Source: Lutibacter sp.
Lineage (GTDB): Bacteria; Bacteroidota; Bacteroidia; Flavobacteriales; Flavobacteriaceae
Reading direction: 5' to 3'
NCBI GenBank assembly: GCA_028696945.1
Contig: JAQVGD010000005.1
Coordinates: 1-46,483 of the forward strand
DNA length: 46,483 nt
Both the position numbers and the translations under genes were made by a program. The notes under the pieces are model-generated. The model was not told where the DNA came from, did not search any database, and saw nothing but the letters and a program-made list of their open reading frames with translations. Positions 19,048 to 30,629 of this stretch are shown here, piece after piece; the first letter of the stretch is position 1, and every line of letters starts with the position of its first letter.

Positions 19048-20409
19048 ATGAGAAAAACACTTTTTATAATAACACTAATTATTTTAGCTTCTTGTAAAAC
19101 AGAAACTAAAGAAGTTAAATCAAATGAAAATAATATGGATTCCATTGCGCCAATTTCAAATGAGGCATTAGAAAACGCTATCATTTATGAAGCGAATATT
19201 AGACAGTATTCACCTGAAGGAACCTTCGAAAAATTTACGGAAGATATTCCTAAGCTGAAGGAATTGGGGGTAAAAATTATTTGGGTAATGCCAATTTATC
19301 CAATTTCAACAACAAAAAGCAAAGGCAGTTTGGGAAGTTATTATGCCATTTCCGACTATACCAAAGTGAATCCCGAATTTGGAAATTTAGACGATGTTAA
19401 AAACTTGGTAAATACCGCACATAAAAATGGCATGTATGTAATTCTGGATTGGGTTGCAAACCATACTGGTTGGGATCACGTTTGGTTAAAAGAGCATCCT
19501 GAATATTACACCAAAGATGAAAAAGGAGAAATTACGCATACCGTTGGGACAGATTGGACAGATGTGGCGGATTTAAATTACGACAACCATGAAATGCGTG
19601 CCGAAATGTTGGAAGATATGAAATATTGGCTGAAAGAAGTTGATGTGGATGGATTTAGATGTGATGTTGCAGGCATGGTTCCGCTCGATTTTTGGCAACA
19701 TTCTATTGCTGAATTGAAAAAAATAAAACCAATTTTTATGCTTGCTGAAGGATGGGAACCCAATTTGTTTGAAAATGCTTTTGATATGGGTTACAGCTGG
19801 GATACACACCATAGAATGAACGCCATTGCACAAGGTAAGGAAACCGTTAAAAACTGGGATGAGAGAATGATTCAAATTGACACGCTTTATAAAAAAGATG
19901 ATATTTTGATGAATTTTGTGACCAACCACGATGAAAATTCTTGGAATGGAACTGTAAAAGAACGTATGGGAGATGCCTCTGAAGTGATGTTGGCATTGTC
20001 ATATTGTGCGCCTGGAATGCCTTTGATTTATAGCGGACAGGAATATGATATGGACAAACGTTTACGGTTTTTTGAAAAAGACACCATCCCGAAGATAAAA
20101 GGTAAAGTATGGCCATTATTGGTAAAATTAGGGGAACTAAAAACCAATAATAAAGCATTAAACGGCGGTAAAAATGCAGCCTCATACACTAGAATTCCTT
20201 CTTCTGATGATAAAGACATTTTAATTTTCTCAAGAGAGAAGGATGGTGATAAACTCACTTTTATGGCAAATCTATCTAAAAAGGAAGTTACTTTTACCTC
20301 GGAAAAGGAAGGAGAATCAATTGATTTTTTCAGTGATGAAAAGTTTGTGTTTTCCAAAGAAAAGCCTTTAACTTTTAAAGCTTGGGAATATAAAATTTTT
20401 ATCAACTAA
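19048..20409 (+). CDS. GH13 alpha-amylase-family lipoprotein
   Basis: Lipoprotein signal (LIILASCKTE); 'YVILDWVANHTGWDH', 'VDGFRCDVAGMVP', 'FMLAEGWEP', 'FVTNHDENSW'. Confidence 0.94.
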   Translation: MRKTLFIITLIILASCKTETKEVKSNENNMDSIAPISNEALENAIIYEANIRQYSPEGTFEKFTEDIPKLKELGVKIIWVMPIYPISTTKSKGSLGSYYAISDYTKVNPEFGNLDDVKNLVNTAHKNGMYVILDWVANHTGWDHVWLKEHPEYYTKDEKGEITHTVGTDWTDVADLNYDNHEMRAEMLEDMKYWLKEVDVDGFRCDVAGMVPLDFWQHSIAELKKIKPIFMLAEGWEPNLFENAFDMGYSWDTHHRMNAIAQGKETVKNWDERMIQIDTLYKKDDILMNFVTNHDENSWNGTVKERMGDASEVMLALSYCAPGMPLIYSGQEYDMDKRLRFFEKDTIPKIKGKVWPLLVKLGELKTNNKALNGGKNAASYTRIPSSDDKDILIFSREKDGDKLTFMANLSKKEVTFTSEKEGESIDFFSDEKFVFSKEKPLTFKAWEYKIFIN

Positions 20410-20546
20410 TTGATAAAGCTAAAAAGTTGAAAGTTTAAAGATTGTACATCAATATTGCAACAATCTGATAATTAATGTCATTAAATTTCGCCGCTATTAA
20501 TTAGGCAGCGACACATTTAGAGCACACAACCAAAAACTTACAGTTT

Positions 20547-20583
20547 ACAAGATAAGGACTTTATTTTAAAGTCCTTATCTTGT
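20547..20583 (+). terminator. Hairpin terminator at the end of the glucan operon
   Basis: ACAAGATAAGGACTTTA-TTT-TAAAGTCCTTATCTTGT: perfect 17 bp arms followed by AATTTTC. Confidence 0.85.
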
Positions 20584-20673
20584 AATTTTCAACGAAATCG
20601 TTTTAGTGAATATTAGGAGGTTTCGTAGGACGAAAAAGCATTTAAAAGTAACTTTGTATTATATTTTTTACCC

Positions 20674-21660
20674 ATGAGTGAACCAATTAAAAAGATAGCA
20701 GTTTTAACGTCTGGAGGCGATGCACCTGGAATGAATGCTGCAATTAGAGCCGTTGTTAGAGCCTGCACTTATTATAGAATTGATTGCGTTGGCGTTTATA
20801 GAGGTTATCAAGGTTTGATTGAAGGTGATTTTGAAATGCTTTCTGCACGTCACGTCAGCAATATTATTAATAAAGGCGGTACAATTTTAAAATCTGCACG
20901 TTCCAATGAATTTAAAACAGTTGAAGGAAGGGTAAAAGCGCATAACAGTTTAAAAGAAGCCGGTATTGGTGCTCTGATTGTTATTGGAGGAGATGGTACT
21001 TTTACAGGAGGTATAAAACTTATTGAGGAGTTTGATTTTCCGATTGTTGGAATTCCTGGAACCATTGACAATGATATTTTTGGGACAGACAACACGATTG
21101 GTTATGACACTGCCCTAAATACAGTTGTGGAAGCAATTGATAAAATTCGCGATACTGCAAGTTCTCACAACAGATTGTTCTTTATAGAAGTGATGGGGCG
21201 TGATGCTGGTTTTATTGCATTAAACTCAGGAATAGGTGCCGGTGCCGAGGAAATCCTGATTCCCGAAAAAGATTTAGGATTGGATAGGTTGGTAGAGTCT
21301 CTTCAAAAAAGTAAAGATAAAGGTAAAACAAGCAGTATTGTAGTTGTTTCAGAAGGAGATAAAATTGGCAAAAGCGTATTTGAATTGGCCGATTATATCA
21401 ATGAAAACTTCCCTTATTACGACATCAGAGTATCTGTTTTAGGGCATATGCAACGCGGAGGTTCTCCAAGTTGTTTTGACAGGGTTTTGGCGAGCAGATT
21501 AGGTGTTGCGGCAGTTGAAGCTTTACTGGACAGGTCAACAGGTATTATGGTGGGAATTACAGACAATCAAGTGTCAAAAGTTGATCTCAATAAGGCCATA
21601 AAAATGAATAACGATATTAGCAAAGAGTTACTTAAAGTAGCTGAAATAACTTCATCATAA
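20674..21660 (+). CDS. pfkA: 6-phosphofructokinase
   Basis: 'KKIAVLTSGGDAPGMNAAIRAVVR', 'GGDGTFTGG', 'PGTIDNDI', 'GHMQRGGSPSCFDRVLASRLG'. Confidence 0.97.
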   Translation: MSEPIKKIAVLTSGGDAPGMNAAIRAVVRACTYYRIDCVGVYRGYQGLIEGDFEMLSARHVSNIINKGGTILKSARSNEFKTVEGRVKAHNSLKEAGIGALIVIGGDGTFTGGIKLIEEFDFPIVGIPGTIDNDIFGTDNTIGYDTALNTVVEAIDKIRDTASSHNRLFFIEVMGRDAGFIALNSGIGAGAEEILIPEKDLGLDRLVESLQKSKDKGKTSSIVVVSEGDKIGKSVFELADYINENFPYYDIRVSVLGHMQRGGSPSCFDRVLASRLGVAAVEALLDRSTGIMVGITDNQVSKVDLNKAIKMNNDISKELLKVAEITSS

Positions 21661-21687
21661 AAATAGATTAGTAAATTAAAATAATAA

Positions 21688-22695
<1,008 letters not shown>

Positions 22696-22721
22696 GAAAT
22701 AACAGTTTAAAAAACAAAAAA

Positions 22722-23582
22722 ATGATTCTAATAGCAGATGGAGGTTCAACGAAGGTTGATTGGATTTTACTGGATAAAGATGGAAGTCAGGTATTTAAAA
22801 CAAGGACTGAAGGATTAAATCCAGAAATCTTGTCTGCCGATATATTGAAAATCAGAATTCGGGCCAATGAGGAAATCTCGAGTTACAAAGACAAAGTGAC
22901 TGAGGTTTATTTTTATGGTGCTGGATGCGGAACAAAGAAATTGACATCGCTTTTGAAATCTATATTTGAATCATTTTTTAAAAATGCGAAAATTGTTGTA
23001 AAGGAAGATACTTTTGCCGCAGTTTATGCTGTAACCACAAAACCAGGAATAGTTTGTATTCTGGGAACAGGATCAAATAGCTGTTATTTTGACGGCAAAA
23101 ATGTCGATGTCAGAGTTCCTTCATTGGGCTATATTTTAATGGATGAAGCCAGTGGTAATTATTTCGGCAAAAAATTAATACGGGATTATTATTACAATAA
23201 GATGCCAAAATCCATTGCAGCACTTTTTGAAACGCAATTTGATTTGGATGCTGATGTCATCAAAAGAAATATTTATAAAGAGGAAAATCCGAATGTCTAT
23301 TTAGCGCATTTTGCTGAATTTATTTTCAAAAATGATCGCACACCGTACTTTAATAAAGTGTTGCGTAAAGGGTTAAAAGATTTCTTTAAAAATAGGGTGT
23401 TGCCTTATGTTGAATCAAGCCATGTTCCAGTACATTTTGTTGGTTCAATAGCTTTCTTTTCACAGGATATTATCAACGAAGTTGCGAATTATCATTTGAT
23501 TGAAATTGGCAAAGTTATTAGGCGACCTATTGATGGTTTGATAGAATACCATAGAGAAAAAATAAAATCAGAGAAGGTCTAA
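22722..23582 (+). CDS. BadF/BadG-type ATPase / N-acetylglucosamine kinase-like sugar kinase
   Basis: 'MILIADGGSTKVDWILLDKDG', 'CILGTGSNSCYFDG', 'GYILMDEASGNYFGKKLIRDYY'. Confidence 0.85.
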   Translation: MILIADGGSTKVDWILLDKDGSQVFKTRTEGLNPEILSADILKIRIRANEEISSYKDKVTEVYFYGAGCGTKKLTSLLKSIFESFFKNAKIVVKEDTFAAVYAVTTKPGIVCILGTGSNSCYFDGKNVDVRVPSLGYILMDEASGNYFGKKLIRDYYYNKMPKSIAALFETQFDLDADVIKRNIYKEENPNVYLAHFAEFIFKNDRTPYFNKVLRKGLKDFFKNRVLPYVESSHVPVHFVGSIAFFSQDIINEVANYHLIEIGKVIRRPIDGLIEYHREKIKSEKV

Positions 23583-24827
23583 CAACCTTTCTAAAGCCAT
23601 ACCGCGAGATCCTTTTATAAGAATCGTGGCATTGTTAATGTTTGAATAATTAGTTGAATTTTTGAAAGACTCATAACTTTCAGAAACAAAAGCATTTTTT
23701 ACACCAGTTGTAGAAAATGCTTTTCCTATTAAGAAAACCTTCGAAAAATTATACGAAATTACCAAATTTGCTATTTTTTCATGTTCCGCTTTGCTGTCTT
23801 TTCCCAGCTCAAACATATCGCCTAAAAACACCACTTTATTTCCATCCTTCAATTGGGCAAAATTTTCAAGCGCAGCCTGCATACTGCTCGGATTTGCGTT
23901 ATAGGCATCCAAAATTATTTTATTGCTGCCTTTTTCAATGATTTGCGAGCGGTTATTTGCTGGGGTATAACTTTCAATGGCATTTTTAATATCATTTTCA
24001 GAAACATTAAAATAATTTCCAACCGCAACAGCTACCGCAATATTGCTGTAATTGTATTTTCCGATAAGGTTGCTTTCAATCAAAATATTTTTAAATTGAA
24101 CATTCACAAACGGATTGGCTTCTATAAATTTAATGGTATTGTTGTTAAATTGGATGGAATTTATGTCTGATGATTGTTTTACCTGAAGTTCATCATCTGT
24201 ATTAATAAAAACAGTTCCGTTATTCAATCTTAAAAAATCATACAATTCGGATTTTGCTTTAACAACGCCTTCAAAATCTCCAAATCCTTCTAAATGTGCT
24301 TTTCCGAAATTGGTAATTAAGCCATAATTCGGTTCAGCGATGCCACATGAAAATTCAATTTCCTTTAAATGATTTGCGCCCATTTCAACAATGCCAATTT
24401 CTGTTTTTGGCGTTATGGATAACAGTGTAAGCGGTACGCCAATATGGTTGTTTAAATTGCCAGAAGTAGCCACAGTTGCATATTTTTTTGACAATACGGC
24501 ATTAATAAGTTCTTTGGTGGTGGTTTTTCCGTTGCTTCCTGTTAATGAAATAATAGGAATGGCAAGTTGCTTTCTGTGATGATTCGCTAACTTTTGAAGC
24601 GTTTCCAAAACATTTTCAACCAAGATGGTTTTGGAATCAGTTTTGTATTTTTCCTCATCAATAACCGCATAGTTTGCTCCGCTTTTTAGTGCTTCTTCAG
24701 CAAATTCGTTTCCATTGAAATTATCGCCTTTTAGGGCGAAAAACATGCTTCCATTTCTTATTTTTCGGGTGTCGGTATCCACCAAATAAGTTTGGTTATA
24801 TAACAGGTATAATTGTGCAATATTCAT
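23568..24827 (-). CDS. murF: UDP-N-acetylmuramoyl-tripeptide--D-alanyl-D-alanine ligase
   Basis: 'ISLTGSNGKTTTKELINAVL', 'VEMGANHLKEIEFSCGIAEPNYGLITNFGKAHLEGFG', 'ILDAYNANPSSMQAALENF'. Confidence 0.96.
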   Translation of the reverse strand: MNIAQLYLLYNQTYLVDTDTRKIRNGSMFFALKGDNFNGNEFAEEALKSGANYAVIDEEKYKTDSKTILVENVLETLQKLANHHRKQLAIPIISLTGSNGKTTTKELINAVLSKKYATVATSGNLNNHIGVPLTLLSITPKTEIGIVEMGANHLKEIEFSCGIAEPNYGLITNFGKAHLEGFGDFEGVVKAKSELYDFLRLNNGTVFINTDDELQVKQSSDINSIQFNNNTIKFIEANPFVNVQFKNILIESNLIGKYNYSNIAVAVAVGNYFNVSENDIKNAIESYTPANNRSQIIEKGSNKIILDAYNANPSSMQAALENFAQLKDGNKVVFLGDMFELGKDSKAEHEKIANLVISYNFSKVFLIGKAFSTTGVKNAFVSESYESFKNSTNYSNINNATILIKGSRGMALERLLDLL

Positions 24828-24842
24828 AGGTTAACTATAAAA

Positions 24843-24870
24843 AAGCCTCACTGAAATTTCAGTGAGGCTT
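24843..24870 (-). terminator. Hairpin terminator downstream of gldJ
   Basis: AAGCCTCACTGAAA/TTTCAGTGAGGCTT, perfect 14 bp arms, between gldJ stop and murF start (both minus). Confidence 0.85.
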
Positions 24871-24891
24871 GGGTTTATTTTAAAAATAATT

Positions 24892-26598
24892 TTAATATCT
24901 GACTTTTGTTGTTGTTGGTTTTCTTTTTTTATAAGTCATTGGACCAATTCTGTCTGAAGCACACCTAAAACCAATATAATTGGTGGCCATATATTCGGGC
25001 AAATACCTGCGTTGGGAAGGATCTAGCCAATATTCCATATCTTTCCATGAGCCACCTTTGTAAACACGCGAGATGTCGCTAATTAAAGTAGTTCTTTTAG
25101 CAACGTCATATTCTTGCATCAATAAGCCGCTTTCTCCAATAACTTTTGGTTTAACAGGCGAATTGTACATTCGTGGTTTGGTTTCTAAATCTTCCTCATT
25201 TTTATTGTACATTTTTGTTGAAGCCAAATCACCATCTTTTACATCCACATTATAAGCTTCCTCATAATTATTTCTCATATAAGCATCGCTCTTGGTAACA
25301 GGAGTATATTTAACGCTTCCAGGCAAAAATTTAGGCACTATTTTGCCATTAGCTAAAGTATCATATTCAACTGTCTGATCATCGGCAATTACAACACTTC
25401 CTTCAGCATCAATCATTTTTTTTGTAAAAATATTTCCTCTGAAATAGTTGAAGTCATTGGCTTCACTATCAATAATTGGTCGGTAAACATCTGCCACCCA
25501 TTCAGCGACATTACCAGACATGTCATACAAACCAAAAGCGTTTGGTTCATAAGATTTTACAGCGATAGTGATATCGGCACCATCATTGCTCCATCCTGGA
25601 ACACCGCTATAATCTCCTTTTCCTTGTTTAAAGTTAGCCAATTGGTCACCTTTATATTTTTTTGATTTGTTTCGGGTATATTTTCCTTCCCAAGCATATT
25701 TTTTTCTACCTCGCGTATTGTTATACTCACGGTTTTCAACAATAGCTTTTGCTGCGTATTCCCATTCAGCTTCGGTAGGAAGTCTAAATTTAGAGCTCAA
25801 TATTCCGTCAGAAATTTTGACTTGTCTGCCAGTAAATGAACCTCTTGAAGGTCTGGATTCCCCTTTTTTAAGTTGTTTATTAGTTGGTAATCCTTTTTTG
25901 TAGATAGAAGAATCTCCATCAAAAAGACTAAATGGACTGCTTAAATAGGTATCTGTATTAAAATTGTTCTGTCCCTTAACTTCTAGAGAATCTAACTTGA
26001 AAAGAGGTTTTAGCACTCCTTTATCCATCAATATTTTTTCATTAACCCTATCGGTTCTCCATTTACAATATTGTGTAGCCTGAATCCAACTAACGCCTAT
26101 TACCGGATAATCAGCATAACCTGGATGTCTCAAATAATTTTCAGTCAATAATTCATTCAATCCCAAAACATCTCTCCAAACTAAAGTATCTGGAACGGCA
26201 GATTCATATATATGCTCATAATTTGGGTCGCTCGGAGGAAAAACTTTTTCCATCCAATCTAAATAAAATCCATATTCAGAGTTGGTCACTTCAGTTTCAT
26301 CCATATAAAATGAACGAACTTGTTGTTGAACTGGTGTGGTATTCCAGTCAAACAGTACATCATCCTGTACATGACCCATAGTAAATGTACCGCCTTCAAT
26401 TAAAACCATTCCTGGAGGTGCTTGCTGTCCTTTATATTTTGTGTCTCCCGCAAAACCACCTGCTTTCTTATCCTTAGAACTCCAACCGGTAAGAGATACA
26501 TTATTTCTTGGGTTTCTATTATGGCAACTCACAAAGAAAACAACAGTAATAGTTAACAAGATTAACTTAGAAATGTTATTTAGATTTTTTAAGTTCAT
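24892..26598 (-). CDS. gldJ: Gliding motility/T9SS lipoprotein GldJ (formylglycine-generating-enzyme fold)
   Basis: Lipoprotein signal (VVFFVSCHNRNPRNN); 'PPGMVLIEGGTFTMGHVQDDVLFDWNTTPVQQQVRSFYMDETEVTNSEY'; long inserted FGE-like domain. Confidence 0.92.
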   Translation of the reverse strand: MNLKNLNNISKLILLTITVVFFVSCHNRNPRNNVSLTGWSSKDKKAGGFAGDTKYKGQQAPPGMVLIEGGTFTMGHVQDDVLFDWNTTPVQQQVRSFYMDETEVTNSEYGFYLDWMEKVFPPSDPNYEHIYESAVPDTLVWRDVLGLNELLTENYLRHPGYADYPVIGVSWIQATQYCKWRTDRVNEKILMDKGVLKPLFKLDSLEVKGQNNFNTDTYLSSPFSLFDGDSSIYKKGLPTNKQLKKGESRPSRGSFTGRQVKISDGILSSKFRLPTEAEWEYAAKAIVENREYNNTRGRKKYAWEGKYTRNKSKKYKGDQLANFKQGKGDYSGVPGWSNDGADITIAVKSYEPNAFGLYDMSGNVAEWVADVYRPIIDSEANDFNYFRGNIFTKKMIDAEGSVVIADDQTVEYDTLANGKIVPKFLPGSVKYTPVTKSDAYMRNNYEEAYNVDVKDGDLASTKMYNKNEEDLETKPRMYNSPVKPKVIGESGLLMQEYDVAKRTTLISDISRVYKGGSWKDMEYWLDPSQRRYLPEYMATNYIGFRCASDRIGPMTYKKRKPTTTKVRY

Positions 26599-27427
26599 TT
26601 CAAATTAGTTAGGGTTATATTTTTCCGCAATTTACACTAAATTAATTTTTTTGCAAGAAATAATTCTAATATTTAATAAATATTTGCTACGCTTTTACTA
26701 ACGATGGTTTTCAATCTTTAGTATGCAAAATGTTGTAATATATTTCAATGATACAGCTATTTTTTTAATGAAACGCCTTACAAAGCGCAATTATTTTTCA
26801 TATTTCTTTTCGCCAAAAATACCATTTTTAGATTGTAATTGGACATATTTTTTTAAATAGTAATAAAAATAGTAGGGCGAATGGAGGCATTATCTTTACA
26901 GTATAAACTAACTTACTGTAAATATTAATTGTAAAAAAATGTTTAAACATCTCATATACACATACTTACAATTATATAAAAACCCACAGAAACAGAACTT
27001 GTAGCTTAATGACACAATTTATAAAATTCAATCTCTCTTATTTGGGCTGTTTTAAAAGTATGGAATCCTACAATAATATGAAGGAAATAGCGTTTTTTTC
27101 TCTGAAGTTGATAATGATTTTGCGTATATAAAAGTTTGAATTTTGCCTGTTGGTGGACAAATTATTATCTTGTTGTTTTTATCAATTATTTTGTGCGAGC
27201 TAAAAATAAACTAAAATTGGTAATTAGCCTGTTCAATTTTAGGGCATTTATTTGGAATTGTGCGTTGGGTTAATTTGATGATTTTGTTTTTATGCAAAAA
27301 AAAATAGGTAAATTGGCTTAAATTAAATCTGTTGAAACTTAATTTTTAAAACAGACATAAAAAAGCAGAAAAATTAGGATACTTCAATAATAAAATGAGA
27401 TATTTGATAATTAAATATACAAAATTA

Positions 27428-28561
27428 ATGAGAAAGATAATAGGATTGACATTTTTAGTTTTTATGGTAGTTGTAGAAACTTATGCGCAAGAAAATTATA
27501 ATCCAATTACCACAGCTGCTCCATTTTTATTGATTGCGCCAGATGCACGTGCTGGTGGAATGGGAGATGTTGGCGTGGCAACTTCACCTGATGCAAATTC
27601 ACAGTACTGGAATGCCTCGAAATATGCGTTTATGGATTCTCAATTTATGGTTGGAATCACTTACACTCCTTGGATGAGGGAACTTACGAACGATGTTTTT
27701 TTGGGTGGATTTAACTTTGCAAACAAAATAGATGACAGAAGTGCTTGGGCGGCAAGTTTTAAATATTTTAATTTAGGAGAAATTCAATTAACGGATGATT
27801 TTGGAGGAGACCAAGGAACTGAAAATTTAAATGAATTCTCTTTAGATGGTTCTTATGCTTTAAAATTGAGTGAAACCTATTCCATGGGAGTAACCTTGCG
27901 TTATATTCGTTCCGATTTAGGTATTAAATCCGCAAATTCAACGCTAGATCCAGTAAATACTTTCGCAGTGGATATTTCAGGGTATTATGAATCTGAAGAA
28001 CAAAGTTACCGCACTTTTAATGGTGTATGGAGAGGTGGTTTCAATATTTCAAACATTGGACCGAAAGTTTCATATACCAATGATGGACAAGAGAATTTTA
28101 TCCCAACCAATTTAAAAGTTGGTGGTGGATTTGATTTTATATTAGATACCAACAATAAATTGGGTTTAAGTTTAGAGTTTAATAAGCTGTTGGTTCCTAC
28201 GCCAAGCGTTTCCATAAATGATGATGGCGAAGCACCTTATAAACAAGAAGACGTGAGTTTTTTTGAGGGTATTTTTAAATCATTTGGCGATGCACCTGGA
28301 GGATTTAGTGAAGAGCTTAAAGAAATTACATGGGGATTGGGCGCAGAATATATGTACGACAATTCTTTTGCTTTAAGAGCTGGGTATTTTAATGAAAGTG
28401 ATTTAAAAGGAGCCCGTAAATATTTAACCGTAGGTACGGGATTTAAGTTTAAAAGTTCCAAAATTGATATTTCTTATCTATTCAATACTTCAGAAGTTAA
28501 AAATCCTCTTGAAAATACACTCCGATTTTCCTTGTCTTTCGATTTTGGAAATTCCTACTAA
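27428..28561 (+). CDS. porV: T9SS outer-membrane protein PorV/LptO
   Basis: 'YNPITTAAPFLLIAPDARAGGMGDVGVATSPDANSQYWNASKYAF'; start moved from 27395 to MRKIIG at 27428. Confidence 0.92.
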   Translation: MRKIIGLTFLVFMVVVETYAQENYNPITTAAPFLLIAPDARAGGMGDVGVATSPDANSQYWNASKYAFMDSQFMVGITYTPWMRELTNDVFLGGFNFANKIDDRSAWAASFKYFNLGEIQLTDDFGGDQGTENLNEFSLDGSYALKLSETYSMGVTLRYIRSDLGIKSANSTLDPVNTFAVDISGYYESEEQSYRTFNGVWRGGFNISNIGPKVSYTNDGQENFIPTNLKVGGGFDFILDTNNKLGLSLEFNKLLVPTPSVSINDDGEAPYKQEDVSFFEGIFKSFGDAPGGFSEELKEITWGLGAEYMYDNSFALRAGYFNESDLKGARKYLTVGTGFKFKSSKIDISYLFNTSEVKNPLENTLRFSLSFDFGNSY

Positions 28562-28596
28562 ACGACTAAATTAATTGACCATAACTATAATTTTTA

Positions 28597-29079
28597 ATGA
28601 AGAAAGTTGAGCTAAAAACACAGATTACTATTTTTGATTCTATTGAAGAACTCCCTACAATAGTAAAAGATTTGATGGATAAAGCCGTTGAAGCCAAACA
28701 AAATGCTTATGCGCCTTATTCTAAGTTTAAAGTTGGTGCTGCCATGCTTTTGGAAGACGGAACCATCATAACAGGAAACAATCAGGAAAACGCAGCATAT
28801 CCTTCTGGAATGTGCGCCGAGCGTGTTGCTATATGGAAAGTCTCCTCCGAATTTCCAACTAAAAAAATCTTAAAGCTGGCCATTTCTGCAAGTGCTTCAA
28901 CCAAAATTCTTAAAGAACCTGTGGCACCTTGTGGGGCTTGCAGGCAAACCTTATCGGAATATGAAATTAAACAGAAGGATAAAATTGAAGTTTATTTTAT
29001 GGGTGAAGTTGGTGAAATTATCAAAACTGAATCGGTTTTAGATTTGCTTCCTATAGCTTTTGATAAAACCTTTTTATAA
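28597..29079 (+). CDS. cdd: Cytidine deaminase
   Basis: 'AYAPYSKFKVGAAML', 'NAAYPSGMCAERVAIW', 'APCGACRQTLSE' zinc motifs. Confidence 0.95.
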   Translation: MKKVELKTQITIFDSIEELPTIVKDLMDKAVEAKQNAYAPYSKFKVGAAMLLEDGTIITGNNQENAAYPSGMCAERVAIWKVSSEFPTKKILKLAISASASTKILKEPVAPCGACRQTLSEYEIKQKDKIEVYFMGEVGEIIKTESVLDLLPIAFDKTFL

Positions 29080-29086
29080 ATATAGC

Positions 29087-29473
29087 ATGAAGAGCGATAT
29101 TAAAGATCGAGAGGATATTTACTTGCTTGTAAAAGATTTTTATGTGAAATTAATGAATGATGATGAAATGTATCATTTTTTCTCTGAATTTTCTGATTCT
29201 GAGTTGTTAGAGGAACATTTACAAATATTGGTCGATTTTTGGGATAATATCCTGTTTTATTCAGGAACTTATCAAAGAAATGCCATGAAACCCCATTTCA
29301 ATTTACAGCCAACAAAACCTTTTAAACCAGACCATTTTCAACGATGGCTTTTGCATTTCAACAATACAGTTGATGAACATTTTAGCGGCGAAATTGCCCA
29401 TGTGGCCAAATCACGTGCGCTTTCTATAGCAACAGTTATGCAAATTAAAATAATGGAATTGGGCAAGCAATAA
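29087..29473 (+). CDS. Group III truncated hemoglobin
   Basis: 'DREDIYLLVKDFYVKLMNDDEMYHFFSEF' and 'KPDHFQRWLLHFNNTVDEHFSGEIAHVAKSRALSIATVM'; start after the cdd stop preferred. Confidence 0.82.
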   Translation: MKSDIKDREDIYLLVKDFYVKLMNDDEMYHFFSEFSDSELLEEHLQILVDFWDNILFYSGTYQRNAMKPHFNLQPTKPFKPDHFQRWLLHFNNTVDEHFSGEIAHVAKSRALSIATVMQIKIMELGKQ

Positions 29474-29508
29474 AAAAACTTGGTATATTTGTACTTTAAA
29501 TAAAGACA

Positions 29509-30579
29509 ATGGCGATAAATTCAGTAATTACAGGAACAGGAAGCTATATTCCTACAGTGGTTAAAAAAAATTCAGATTTTTTAACCAATCAATTTTTGAA
29601 CGAAGACGGAACACCTTTTGGTTATGAAAATGAAGTGATTATTGAAAAATTTAAATCGATTACGGGTATTGTGGAAAGACGCTATGCCAGTCCGGAATTA
29701 AACTCATCAGATTTGGCATTTTTTGCAGCAGAAAAAGCGATTGCAGATGCTAAAATTAATCAGGAAGAATTGGATTATATTATTTTGGCGCACAATTTTG
29801 GAGATGTGAAAATTGCTGCCAATCAAAGTGATATTTTGCCAAGTCTCGCTTCAAGAGTAAAACACAGGTTGGGAATTAAAAATCCGAATTGTGTGGCTTA
29901 CGACATTCTTTTTGGATGTCCAGGATGGATTCAAGGAATGATTCAGGCGGAAGCATTCATAAAATCAGGTATGGCCAAAAAATGTTTGGTAATTGGAACA
30001 GAAACACTTTCAAGAGTTTTAGACGAGCACGACCGAGATTCCATGATTTATTCTGATGGAGCAGGGGCGTGTGTTGTTGAAGCAATAGAAAGCAATACCA
30101 AAACAGGTATTTTAAGCTTTGCCGCACAAACCCATACATTGGAAGAATGCTATTATTTATTTTTTGGAAAATCGTTCGATGAAAAGGATGATGAGCACGT
30201 GAGATATATAAAAATGTATGGCAGAAAAATTTATGAATTTGGATTGAACTTTGTTCCAATGGCAATGAAAGAAGCATTGGATAGAAGTGGTGTTGATATT
30301 TTGGATATTAAAAAAATATTGATTCATCAAGCAAATGAAAAAATGGATGAGGCCATTATTAAGCGATTTTACAGATTGTGCAAAACTGATATTCCAGAAG
30401 CGGTAATGCCTATGAGTATTCATACTTTGGGAAATAGTTCTGTAGCTACCGTAATTACGCTGTTCGATTTAATTAAACACGGAAACTTAAAACCTCACAG
30501 TCTTCAAAAGGGAGATGTGGTGTTGATGGCTTCAGTTGGAGCTGGAATGAATATAAACGCAATGGTTTATAAATATTAA
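29509..30579 (+). CDS. 3-oxoacyl-ACP synthase III-family protein
   Basis: 'ITGTGSYIPTVVKKNSDF', 'NPNCVAYDILFGCPGWIQGM' (active-site Cys), 'ILIHQANEKM', 'TLGNSSVATVITLFDL'. Confidence 0.9.
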   Translation: MAINSVITGTGSYIPTVVKKNSDFLTNQFLNEDGTPFGYENEVIIEKFKSITGIVERRYASPELNSSDLAFFAAEKAIADAKINQEELDYIILAHNFGDVKIAANQSDILPSLASRVKHRLGIKNPNCVAYDILFGCPGWIQGMIQAEAFIKSGMAKKCLVIGTETLSRVLDEHDRDSMIYSDGAGACVVEAIESNTKTGILSFAAQTHTLEECYYLFFGKSFDEKDDEHVRYIKMYGRKIYEFGLNFVPMAMKEALDRSGVDILDIKKILIHQANEKMDEAIIKRFYRLCKTDIPEAVMPMSIHTLGNSSVATVITLFDLIKHGNLKPHSLQKGDVVLMASVGAGMNINAMVYKY

Positions 30580-30606
30580 AAGAAATATTGAAATAAAGTA
30601 TTAAAG

Positions 30607-30629
30607 AGCCTGTTTTTGCAGGCTTTTTT
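30607..30629 (+). terminator. Rho-independent-type terminator
   Basis: AGCCTG-TTTTTG-CAGGCTTTTTT after the KAS III gene, at the convergent junction with nnrDE. Confidence 0.8.
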
